Source: Nitrospirota bacterium (lineage in GTDB: Bacteria > Nitrospirota > Thermodesulfovibrionia > Thermodesulfovibrionales > JdFR-88). From it: DNA of 5,801 nt. Below, piece by piece: positions 1 through 5,155 of the stretch; within the stretch, counting starts at the first letter, position 1, and every line of letters starts with the position of its first letter. Position numbers and translations under genes: made by a program. The DNA lies in assembly GCA_021819985.1 (NCBI GenBank), contig JAKAEG010000213.1, positions 1-5,801 of the forward strand, written 5' to 3'. The notes beneath the pieces were generated by a model that worked only from the letters and a program-made list of their open reading frames with translations, had not been told where the DNA came from and did no database searches.

Positions 1-627
1 ACAGGCCACGTGGTGCGTGGATGGCTTGGGGTATGGATACAGCCGGTCAACACGGCGCTTGAAAAACAGTTTGGTTTGAAGAACACGCAAGGGGCCCTGG
101 TCTCGGATTTTGTTGAGGGCAGCCCGGCCCAGAAGGCCGGAATGGAACGCGGCGACTTCATAGTTGGATATAAAGGCAAGCTGGTCACCGACCCCAACCA
201 GTTGAGGAACATGGTTGCCAATACGGCGCCGGGCACGGATGTGCCGATCACGGTAATAAGGGCGGGCAAAGAGATCACGCTTAAAGTAAAGATAATCGAA
301 CAGCCCAGGCAAGCGGCCAAGTTGCAAAAGCCCGCTATCGAAAACGCCTTAAGCGGCGTGGACGTGCAGGACCTTACCGCAGCCATAAGGAGCGAGCTTG
401 ACCTTCCGGCCAGGATAAAAGGCGTTGTTATCACCAGGGTCGCGGAAGACAGCCCGGCAAATGACGTGCTGGACTCAGGGGACGTCATAATGGAGATAAA
501 CCACACGAAGGTAAAAAACATGAAGGACTATCTTGATGAGGCGGGCAAGTTAAGAAAAGCCCAAGGCGTGCTTCTTCTCATATACAGGCATGGCGCTGCT
601 ATTTACGTGACAGTGGCCACCCAGTAG
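1..627 (+). CDS. htrA: Do/HtrA-family periplasmic serine protease, C-terminal part (two PDZ domains), 5' truncated by window edge
   Basis: The reading frame is open from base 1 (T-G-H-V-V-R-G-W-L-G-V) to TAG at 625-627, giving 208 visible residues. RGWLGV is the hallmark start of the first PDZ domain in Do/DegP/DegQ proteases. PDZ1 covers about visible residues 5-105 and contains SPAQKAGMERGDFI, the usual 'SPA..AG...GD.I' core. PDZ2 covers about 115-208, with GVVITRV, DSPANDVLDSGDVIMEIN and a final beta strand. The trypsin-like domain with its His-Asp-Ser triad and the signal peptide must lie upstream and cannot be checked. In this family the PDZ domains bind exposed C-termini of misfolded envelope proteins and control oligomer assembly and activation. 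GTG at 10 is an internal Val codon, not a start. The gene ends just before a strong terminator, so it is the last gene of its transcript. The family is certain, but degP versus degQ versus htrA cannot be decided, so the symbol is generic. Confidence 0.93.
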   Translation, partial: TGHVVRGWLGVWIQPVNTALEKQFGLKNTQGALVSDFVEGSPAQKAGMERGDFIVGYKGKLVTDPNQLRNMVANTAPGTDVPITVIRAGKEITLKVKIIEQPRQAAKLQKPAIENALSGVDVQDLTAAIRSELDLPARIKGVVITRVAEDSPANDVLDSGDVIMEINHTKVKNMKDYLDEAGKLRKAQGVLLLIYRHGAAIYVTVATQ

Positions 628-656
628 AACAATAAAAATAAAAAATTCAGATGACG

Positions 657-689
657 AAAAAAGGGGCTTCAATTCGAAGCCCCTTTTTT
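657..689. terminator. Strong bidirectional rho-independent terminator after the HtrA gene
   Basis: An 8-bp stem ggggcttc (663-670) / gaagcccc (676-683) with a 5-nt loop is flanked by six A (657-662) and six T (684-689), so the pairing extends to 14 bp. Read rightward it is a GC stem followed by T6, located 30 bases after the HtrA stop. Read leftward it also ends in T6, so it can stop minus-strand transcripts coming from the UPF0391 gene. Confidence 0.93.
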
Positions 690-713
690 ATTCGTGATTC
701 TTTGATTTTGTCT

Positions 714-786
714 GTCATTCCCGCGCAGGCGGGAATCCATTTAAAAACAGGTCAAATTGGATGCCCGATAAATACTCGGGCATGAC
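714..786. repeat. 73-bp nested palindromic intergenic repeat (REP/MITE-like)
   Basis: The outer arms gtcattcccg (714-723) and cgggcatgac (777-786) are inverted with one mismatch. Each half also folds on itself: cattcccgc...gcgggaatc on the left and gcccga...tcgggc (763-780) on the right. The inner borders (aatccattt / aaattggat) are inverted as well, so the whole unit is one long imperfect palindrome. From memory, 'cattcccgcgnaggcgggaatcca' units occur in many copies in genomes of several bacterial phyla. There is no coding capacity, so any movement would need a transposase encoded elsewhere. Confidence 0.7.
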
Positions 787-802
787 GTCTTTAATGGAAT
801 CC

Positions 803-820
803 GGGTTTTTCAACAGCCTG
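803..820. repeat. Short 'gggtttttcaacagcctg' intergenic motif abutting the UPF0391 stop codon
   Basis: The 18-base string gggtttttcaacagcctg lies immediately beside the UPF0391 stop codon (821-823). Its complement, caggctgttgaaaaaccc, is a string I remember as recurrent in intergenic regions and at insertion-sequence ends in deltaproteobacterial and candidate-phylum genomes. That comparison is from memory and is not shown by this window. It may be a remnant of a mobile element or part of the larger repeat patch at 714-820. Confidence 0.4.
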
Positions 821-994
821 TCAGATGATCTTTCTGAATATGGTGTAGCCCAGAATAATAAAGATTATGAAGAGGACGAGAAAGATCACAAAAAGCGCTT
901 TTGCTATCCCGGCCGACACGCCTGCAACCCCCGTAAAGCCCAGGGCGCCTGCGATGATGGCGATTATCAGGAAGATCACGGCCCACTTAAGCAT
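821..994 (-). CDS. UPF0391 / DUF1328 (YtjA-like) small membrane protein, 57 aa
   Basis: A short minus-strand gene runs from ATG (994-992) to TGA (823-821). It begins MLKWAVIFLIIAIIAGALGF and continues TGVAGVSAGIAKALFVIFLV, ending in LGYTIFRKII. The MLkWa.iFliiAiIAg.lGF.G.AG..aGiAK..F pattern and the length of about 55 aa are diagnostic of the UPF0391/DUF1328 family (E. coli YtjA). Two hydrophobic segments (about residues 4-28 and 33-51) make it an inner-membrane hairpin peptide. Its biochemical function is unknown. The start is fixed by a perfect Shine-Dalgarno AGGAGGG (1010-1004) nine bases upstream. It converges on the HtrA gene, and the terminator at 657-689 could serve both. The stop codon directly borders the repeat motif at 803-820. 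Confidence 0.9.
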   Translation of the reverse strand: MLKWAVIFLIIAIIAGALGFTGVAGVSAGIAKALFVIFLVLFIIFIILGYTIFRKII

Positions 995-1078
995 GTTTTA
1001 TTTCCCTCCTTCATGGTTTTTACGAGAGGTGAAGTCACGCTCCGTCAAATATGTGCAAATTTTAGCTTCAGCCAATTT

Positions 1079-1098
1079 CGGGAAAATACGGGAAAATA
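1079..1098. repeat. Perfect tandem direct repeat, 2 x 10 bp
   Basis: cgggaaaata occurs twice in immediate succession (1079-1088 and 1089-1098). The second copy flows into aaaatagggacagcgac, the left arm of the inverted repeat described at 1092-1163. It lies upstream of the UPF0391 gene, at its 5' side. Confidence 0.8.
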
Positions 1099-1184
1099 GG
1101 GACAGCGACTATTAAACGGAAACACGATGCACCAAGAAAACGGGCGCTGCTGCCCCTATTTTCTACCGATTTTCACATCGTGTT
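1092..1184. repeat. Interleaved inverted repeats spanning the 3' end of the orphan lipoprotein gene
   Basis: Arm A, gaaaatagggacagc (1092-1106), is inverted at 1149-1163 with 14 of 15 bases matching. Arm B, aacacgatg (1121-1129), is inverted perfectly at 1176-1184. The order is A-B-A'-B', so the two pairings cross rather than nest. A' carries the lipoprotein stop codon (1156-1158) and B' lies within its last codons. Left arm A also contains a small palindrome, aatag...ctatt. The 'aatagggacagcgac' type of sequence resembles intergenic repeats near REP-associated (TnpA_REP) transposases, by memory only. Confidence 0.6.
1136..1163 (-). terminator. Possible weak terminator overlapping the stop codon of the orphan lipoprotein
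   Basis: On the minus strand, GGGC (1155-1152), loop AGCAGC and GCCC (1145-1142) form a short GC stem followed by GTTTTCTT. Outer GAAAA (1163-1159) and TTTTC (1140-1136) can also pair. The stem begins at the TAG stop. The pairing is short and the T-run is broken by a C, so efficiency is doubtful. The same bases are also part of the repeat arms. Confidence 0.35.
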
Positions 1185-1914
1185 GTTTTACTCTGGCTAT
1201 TGGTCTTATGGCCACTGTAGTCTTTTTATTTTCGTTCTTTGCCGCCTGAAAATTCCTTTTTCCAATACCTTTTATTTTAACAATCGTTATTGTCGGGACC
1301 CGGCGGTAGATCATCGACGCATACTTTGCATAAATAATACTTTGTGAAGGATTATTTACCAAGCTTACAAAGGAAGGTTGAATCTTCGTATTTATGCCCC
1401 GATAAAAAATATGTCGCATGGCATTGTCAAATTTTTTGAGGATCATTTTATTTGATACAATCAGTTTTTGCTGCCCAAAAGGGATTGTTGTATGTACCGA
1501 AATACCGTAGGCCATCTTCCTAACAGAAATATTTAACTCATAACAGGTCACCTCTTTTTCTGATCTCTTGCCTGCCTGTGGACCGTAATATAAATTCTTT
1601 TTGCCCGCTCTGATAACGCCGGAATTTTTATTCATTGTGTCAATGTTTTCATGCATCCTCTTAAGAGAATGCAATATTGAATTCCAAACAATATTAAAAC
1701 TTTGCCTGTAGATAGCTGTTACGGGCGCGGGTTTATCAAATCTGATATCGGGATATTTCTTCTGGGATAAAATAACCATTTTGTAAGCGCTGGCGCCAGA
1801 AATTTCCAGACGCGCCGTCCTTACAAGTGGTTTATTATTTACAAGCGGTTTATCGGCTGCACATCCATTAAACATTAAAAAGATTATTAAAAGAATGGGA
1901 ATGGACTCTCGCAT
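1156..1914 (-). CDS. Orphan predicted lipoprotein, 252 aa, with a BamC/DUF3568-like segment
   Basis: The product has an N-terminal signal sequence (hydrophobic residues 5-15) ending in F-N-G-C, so Cys18 is the likely lipidated residue. Phe at -3 makes the lipobox imperfect. Residues 69-105 (Y-R-Q-S-F-N-I-V-W-N-S-I-L-H-S-L, later N-S-G-V-I-R-A) follow the pattern 'hydrophobic-x-x-Trp-x-x-x-x-x-x-L ... resolves to G-x-I' seen in BamC-like and DUF3568-like periplasmic domains. That is a pattern match, not an established homology. The C-terminal third is rich in Lys/Arg. I do not recognise the full-length protein. The start ATG (1914-1912) is supported by AGGAGG (1930-1925) ten bases upstream. 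The gene is visibly AT-richer than its neighbours: a hand count gives 23/60 G+C at 1201-1260 against 35/60 at 2701-2760 in truB. This is compatible with transfer or relaxed selection. Its last codons are built from the repeat arms at 1149-1184. Confidence 0.75.
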   Translation of the reverse strand: MRESIPILLIIFLMFNGCAADKPLVNNKPLVRTARLEISGASAYKMVILSQKKYPDIRFDKPAPVTAIYRQSFNIVWNSILHSLKRMHENIDTMNKNSGVIRAGKKNLYYGPQAGKRSEKEVTCYELNISVRKMAYGISVHTTIPFGQQKLIVSNKMILKKFDNAMRHIFYRGINTKIQPSFVSLVNNPSQSIIYAKYASMIYRRVPTITIVKIKGIGKRNFQAAKNENKKTTVAIRPIARVKQHDVKIGRK

Positions 1915-2096
1915 AAAAACCCCCCCTCCTGATTATAATTTTTAGAAAAAACTGCGTAAAAAACTTCTCCGTGTCGAAAAAAATCTCTGTTACGCAAAAG
2001 GGTACGGAAAAGTTCACCGTATGAAAATTTCAGGGAATCTACGCGATCCGATCTTTTTTTGATTCTTAAGAGCGGGAAAAAGACAAATCCGGAAAA

Positions 2097-2112
2097 TTGA
2101 AATTAATTTCAA
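2097..2112. promoter_or_regulatory. Perfect 16-bp AT-rich palindrome, possible operator
   Basis: ttgaaattaatttcaa equals its own reverse complement over all 16 bases. Such a site could bind a dimeric regulator, but it lies about 180 bases upstream of the lipoprotein start and no promoter is clearly attached. Short AT-rich palindromes also arise by chance in AT-rich DNA. Confidence 0.25.
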
Positions 2113-2267
2113 CTCTGGGAGAACTAATTTCCATTGTTTTGGATTAAACAGGTTTTGTTAAATACTCTGTATGATTGGGTCCGAATGTGCCCCGGCTTTG
2201 ATAAAAATGTACTCCCTTTCAATGCGGCTTTCAACAAAATTTTGATGTAAAGAAAAATGGGGGATAA

Positions 2268-2288
2268 CTTCCTGATTTTTTAAGGAAG
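2268..2288 (-). terminator. Possible weak terminator or stem downstream of truB
   Basis: cttcct (2268-2273) and aggaag (2283-2288) form a 6-bp stem with a 9-base loop, located 37 bases past the truB stop. No clean T-run follows on the minus strand (the sequence continues TTATCCCCC), so this is a weak candidate only. Confidence 0.2.
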
Positions 2289-2324
2289 GGAAGTGGATGA
2301 TTCATTCGAATGTAGGGAAATTTA

Positions 2325-3182
2325 TTACAGGTGCAAAAGCCGCTCTATTTTCACGAGGCCTCTCACGGCCTCTCCTATTGCCAGAAGCTTCCCGCCGGGT
2401 TCTTTTATCATGATGCTTCCGGAAAGCGGCAGGCGCGTCCTGAAGGGGGAACCGTTTTGAATCCTCTTCAGTTCTTCGCCTTCGATAGTAACCTCCTGAA
2501 GAAAGTCCAGGGCCTGATCTATATCGAGAAACGCAGAGGGTTTTTTTAAAATTTCAAGCTCGTCCGGCGTGGCCGCGTCCTTTATATCAAACGGCCCGAT
2601 AGAAGTCCTTCTTAACTGCGTGACATGGGCGAAAGTCCCCGCCTTTACTCCAATGTCGTCAGCAAGCGTCCTTACATAAGTGCCTTTGGAGCAGGAGATG
2701 AGGAGCCTCGCAAAGGGCGGCTCGTATGCGAGCAGCTTCAATTCCTCGATCTCCACTTCCCGGGCTTCGCGGGCAACCTCGATGCCCTGCCTGGCAAGCT
2801 CATAAAGCGGTCTGCCCGCCATTTTTAGCGCGGAGTACATAGGCGGCGTCTGGCTGATCCTGCCTCTAAACTGAGCGAGTATATCTTCGAGCGCCGCCAT
2901 ATCTACGCCGGCATGGCCGGTTTCCGTAACGGCGCCGCAGGCGTCAAGCGTGTCCGTCCTCTCACCGAATTTAATGGTGGTCTCATACTTTTTTGGCATG
3001 TCGGTCAGAAAGCGGCATACCTTTGTGACCTCGCCGGTGCACACGATGAGAAGCCCCGTAGCCATCGGGTCCAGCGTGCCCGTGTGGCCCGCCTTTTTTA
3101 TGCCCATGCGGCGCTTAACAAGGCTTACGGCCTGCTGAGAGGTAAGCCCCTCTGGTTTATCCAATAAAATTACTTTATTCAT
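2325..3182 (-). CDS. truB: tRNA pseudouridine(55) synthase TruB, 285 aa
   Basis: TruB isomerises U55 in the T-loop of tRNAs to pseudouridine in the cytoplasm. The N-terminus VILLDKPEGLTS and the motif AGHTGTLDPMATGLL (31-45) are diagnostic, with Asp38 the catalytic nucleophile. Further family motifs are KKYETTIKFGERTDTLDACG (64-83) with conserved Tyr66, PPMYSALKMAGRPLYELAR (113-131), SCSKGTYVRTLADDIG (163-178) and LRRTSIG (190-196). Residues from about 225 form the small C-terminal RNA-binding domain. The length is normal for bacterial TruB. The gene is complete, from ATG 3182-3180 to TAA 2327-2325. Only a weak Shine-Dalgarno-like aggctc precedes the start. TruB often sits with infB-rbfA, but here it stands alone, divergent from a Mur ligase gene 76 bases away. 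Confidence 0.97.
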   Translation of the reverse strand: MNKVILLDKPEGLTSQQAVSLVKRRMGIKKAGHTGTLDPMATGLLIVCTGEVTKVCRFLTDMPKKYETTIKFGERTDTLDACGAVTETGHAGVDMAALEDILAQFRGRISQTPPMYSALKMAGRPLYELARQGIEVAREAREVEIEELKLLAYEPPFARLLISCSKGTYVRTLADDIGVKAGTFAHVTQLRRTSIGPFDIKDAATPDELEILKKPSAFLDIDQALDFLQEVTIEGEELKRIQNGSPFRTRLPLSGSIMIKEPGGKLLAIGEAVRGLVKIERLLHL

Positions 3183-3190
3183 AATAGAGC

Positions 3191-3219
3191 CTATTATTTT
3201 ACCCGTTTTCCCCTCTCAA
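3191..3219 (-). promoter_or_regulatory. Tentative sigma-70 promoter for truB in the divergent gap
   Basis: On the minus strand TTGAGA (3219-3214, five of six to the -35 consensus) is followed after 17 bases by TAATAG (3196-3191), a poor -10. The predicted transcription start would fall only a few bases before the ATG. This is weak, and only the spacing makes it worth noting. Confidence 0.25.
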
Positions 3220-3258
3220 ATCATAGAATTAAAATCCTTTTCTGTTTTAGAATGAATA

Positions 3259-4668
3259 ATGCCAGCAAAGCAAAAACACCTGAAGATATTTTTCTCCGGT
3301 ATCGGCGGAAGCGGTGTTTCGGCGATCGCTGCTTTCATGGCCGTCCGGGGGCATGAGGTAAGCGGCTCGGACAGGGCTTTCGACCTGGACCAGACCCATC
3401 CGGTGGCGAAATTTCTCCGGAATCAAAATATGAAAATAGTCCCCCAGGACGGATCGGGAATAGACCGCTCTCTCGATTTTGCCGTAATGAGCACAGCCGT
3501 TGAGGACGGGACGCCGGAAGTCGTGCAGGCCCGCTTACTCGGGATAGAACTAAAAACGAGGCCCCAATACCTGGTGGAACTTGCCTCGGATTTCAAGACC
3601 ATAGCGGTCGCGGGCACAAGCGGAAAATCCACCGCTTCGGGCTGCCTGGCCTTCCTCATGAAAGAGCTTGGTCTTGCGCCAAACTTCATAGGGGGAGGAA
3701 GAGTAAAGGCGTTCAAAACCGGCGGCAATCCGGGCAATTCTATCGCAAACGCAAATGGCAAAAAAAACAAAAAAACTTCCACGGGCGGGCCTGAATGGCT
3801 GGTGCTTGAGGCATGCGAGTCCGACGGCAGCATTGTAAATTATAAGCCTCTCCACTCGGTCATCCTCAATCTGGATGTGGACCACAAGGGCATAGATGAA
3901 ACCGCGCTTATGTTCAGGGCCCTGGCAAGCAACACAAAAGGGAAAGTTTTCATCAATTCCGATGATAAGAATCTGCGCGGGCTTCACCTGGACAAAGCGG
4001 TCACTTTCGGGATGGATTCGCCTGCCGATTTCATGGCCAGCGATATTCGCATCGGACCGTTTGGTTCCGGCTTTTCTGTTCAGGGGGTGGATTTTACCCT
4101 TTCAGTTCCCGGCGCATACAACATCTATAACGCGCTTTCGGCGATTGCGGTCCTTTCTGTTTTGGGAGTGCCGGTCAAAAAAATCCCTGGGCCTTTGTCC
4201 GGGTTTACCGGCATAGACAGGCGGTTCGATATCCATTTAAATGCCGGTGGAAAGCTCGTAATAGACGATTACGCCCACAACCCGCACAAGATCGGCTCTT
4301 TCATGCAGGCGATAAAGGCGGTTAAAGACCGTGTGTGTTATGTCTTTCAGCCCCATGGCTTTGGCCCGGTGCGGATGATGAAAAATGAGTACATAGAGGC
4401 GTTCGCGCAAAACCTGCGAAAAGAGGACCAGCTTGTGCTTCTGCCCATCTTTTACCAGGGAGGGACGGTTTGCATGGATATCTCAAGCGAGGACATTGCC
4501 CGCGGGGTCAGAGAGGCCGGGAAAACGGCTGTTGCCGTTTCCAGCCGGAAGGATGTGCTGGACATGATCGACCTGTGGGACTGCTTTGTAATTATGGGCG
4601 CAAGAGACGAATCGCTTTCCCTTTTCGCCGCCAGCCTGGCGGAAAAAATAAAAAATTCTTCCCGCTGA
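3259..4668 (+). CDS. MurC/Mpl-type Mur ligase, divergent, 469 aa
   Basis: This is an ATP-dependent amide ligase of the UDP-N-acetylmuramate ligase family, cytoplasmic. MurC adds L-Ala to UDP-MurNAc, and Mpl reattaches recycled tripeptide. Domain 1 (about 8-107) has the UDP-binding loop FFSGIGGSGVSAIA and GHEVSGSD. Domain 2 (about 112-315) has P-loop GTSGKST (119-125), EACESDGS (184-191), LNLDVDH (203-209) and PGAYNIYNALSA (284-295). Domain 3 (about 318-469) opens with GIDRRF and carries DDYAHNPHKI (336-345) and FQPHGFGPVR. Length is typical of MurC. Several signatures deviate from canonical MurC: P-loop GTHGKTTT becomes GTSGKST, EADESD becomes EACESD, TN becomes LN, HN becomes YN, and HHP becomes HNP. 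A Lys/Gly/Asn-rich loop is inserted at about 152-178. It is probably a paralog with altered substrate rather than the main MurC. No clear Shine-Dalgarno precedes the ATG. It is not inside a division/cell-wall cluster. Confidence 0.88.
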   Translation: MPAKQKHLKIFFSGIGGSGVSAIAAFMAVRGHEVSGSDRAFDLDQTHPVAKFLRNQNMKIVPQDGSGIDRSLDFAVMSTAVEDGTPEVVQARLLGIELKTRPQYLVELASDFKTIAVAGTSGKSTASGCLAFLMKELGLAPNFIGGGRVKAFKTGGNPGNSIANANGKKNKKTSTGGPEWLVLEACESDGSIVNYKPLHSVILNLDVDHKGIDETALMFRALASNTKGKVFINSDDKNLRGLHLDKAVTFGMDSPADFMASDIRIGPFGSGFSVQGVDFTLSVPGAYNIYNALSAIAVLSVLGVPVKKIPGPLSGFTGIDRRFDIHLNAGGKLVIDDYAHNPHKIGSFMQAIKAVKDRVCYVFQPHGFGPVRMMKNEYIEAFAQNLRKEDQLVLLPIFYQGGTVCMDISSEDIARGVREAGKTAVAVSSRKDVLDMIDLWDCFVIMGARDESLSLFAASLAEKIKNSSR

Positions 4669-4677
4669 AATTTAAAA

Positions 4678-4721
4678 AACCCCAAAATTGACTGTCCCTG
4701 CATTCCCTGTATAATGGGGTT
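4678..4721. repeat. 7-bp inverted repeat and internal direct repeat framing a promoter
   Basis: aacccca (4678-4684) and tggggtt (4715-4721) are perfect inverted arms that enclose the promoter at 4688-4715. The right arm begins at the last base of the -10 box. The spacer also holds tccctg twice (4695-4700 and 4704-4709, 9-base period). This could be a regulator site, but the arms are short. Confidence 0.4.
4688..4715 (+). promoter_or_regulatory. Near-consensus sigma-70 promoter for the DUF3568 lipoprotein
   Basis: TTGACT (4688-4693, five of six) and a perfect TATAAT (4710-4715) are separated by 16 bases. The start of transcription would be near 4722, only about 22 bases before the ATG at 4745. 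The leader would then begin almost at the Shine-Dalgarno sequence. This makes the lipoprotein an independent transcript from the Mur ligase upstream. Confidence 0.75.
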
Positions 4722-4744
4722 GAAGGAGGGCTAGCAAAAGGACA

Positions 4745-5155
4745 ATGAAAAAAAATGGGGTCTTTGTTCTTGCCACGGTCTTCTCGACTATTCTTTTTGT
4801 AAACGGCTGCAGTGTTTTCAAGTATGAAAGCCAGCAGACGGCCGGAAGTGAGACCTTTTACGAAGGCCGCCTCGATTCGAGGATCGAAAGACCCATTTCA
4901 GATGTCCGGAGCGCCGCGGTTGCGGCTTACAAAAATTTTGGGATCGGCATAAGCAAGGCGGTGAACGACAGGCTTTCAGGTGTTGTCCTTGGGAAGCTTG
5001 CAAGCGGCGATGCGGTGGATACAGAGCTTAGCTCCATATCCGAAGGAAAAACAGAGGTGTCGATAAAGGTCGGCGGAGACGGAAACATTTATATATCACG
5101 CAGGATACTGAAAGCAATAAAAGAGAATCTCAATTTAGCTCCTGATAATAGCTGA
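4745..5155 (+). CDS. DUF3568-type small lipoprotein, 136 aa
   Basis: The signal sequence (residues 2-19) ends in F-V-N-G-C, making Cys22 the lipidation site; export and anchoring in the envelope follow from that. The mature part fits the DUF3568 lipoprotein pattern. It has a Tyr/Glu strand and a helix (DVRSAAVAAYKNFG, 53-66), then ISKAVNDRLSGVVLGKL, a beta hairpin with KTEVSIKVGGDGN (102-114), and a terminal helix ISRRILKAIKENL (117-129). The molecular function of this family is not known; members are small periplasm-facing lipoproteins, often in multiple copies. The family call is from pattern memory. Two ribosome-binding candidates precede the ATG: GGAGGG (4725-4730, 14 bases away, long) and AAGGA (4738-4742, very close). 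The gene has its own strong promoter (4688-4715). A decayed relative follows directly after its stop. Confidence 0.85.
   Translation: MKKNGVFVLATVFSTILFVNGCSVFKYESQQTAGSETFYEGRLDSRIERPISDVRSAAVAAYKNFGIGISKAVNDRLSGVVLGKLASGDAVDTELSSISEGKTEVSIKVGGDGNIYISRRILKAIKENLNLAPDNS

Larger units (their letters stand above)
1931..2324. other. Gene-free AT-rich stretch between the orphan lipoprotein and truB
   Basis: I see no credible coding frame, tRNA or recognisable riboswitch. It holds the leader of the minus-strand lipoprotein, with inverted repeat tgcgtaa (1953-1959) / ttacgca (1990-1996) and small hairpin tacgg (2003-2007) / ccgta (2017-2021). It also holds a perfect 16-bp palindrome (2097-2112), the palindrome cattcgaatg (2303-2312), and a possible weak stem downstream of truB (2268-2288). 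Composition matches the AT-rich lipoprotein gene more than truB, so 1156-2324 may be one foreign or decaying block. Confidence 0.6.

Noticed and set aside
761..1115. Two overlapping plus-strand open frames (112 and 82 codons) between the repeats
   Set aside because: They run antisense through the UPF0391 gene and the repeat arms and have low-complexity, non-protein-like composition. The minus-strand 57-aa gene has a perfect Shine-Dalgarno and a recognisable family.
1931..2324. Possible riboswitch or structured RNA, or decayed gene, in the gene-free stretch
   Set aside because: I found no known riboswitch core motifs and no frame with recognisable protein similarity, only short palindromes and stems.
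2331..3167. Plus-strand open frames across truB
   Set aside because: They are antisense shadows of TruB, whose motifs are all intact on the minus strand.
3423..3987. Long minus-strand open frames inside the Mur ligase
   Set aside because: They are antisense shadows of a clearly conserved coding sequence and match no family I recognise.
4628..4642. Perfect palindrome ccgccag-c-ctggcgg near the end of the Mur ligase, followed by A-rich sequence
   Set aside because: It lies within the coding sequence, has a 1-base loop as drawn, and has an A-run rather than a T-run downstream on the coding strand, so it is not a terminator.
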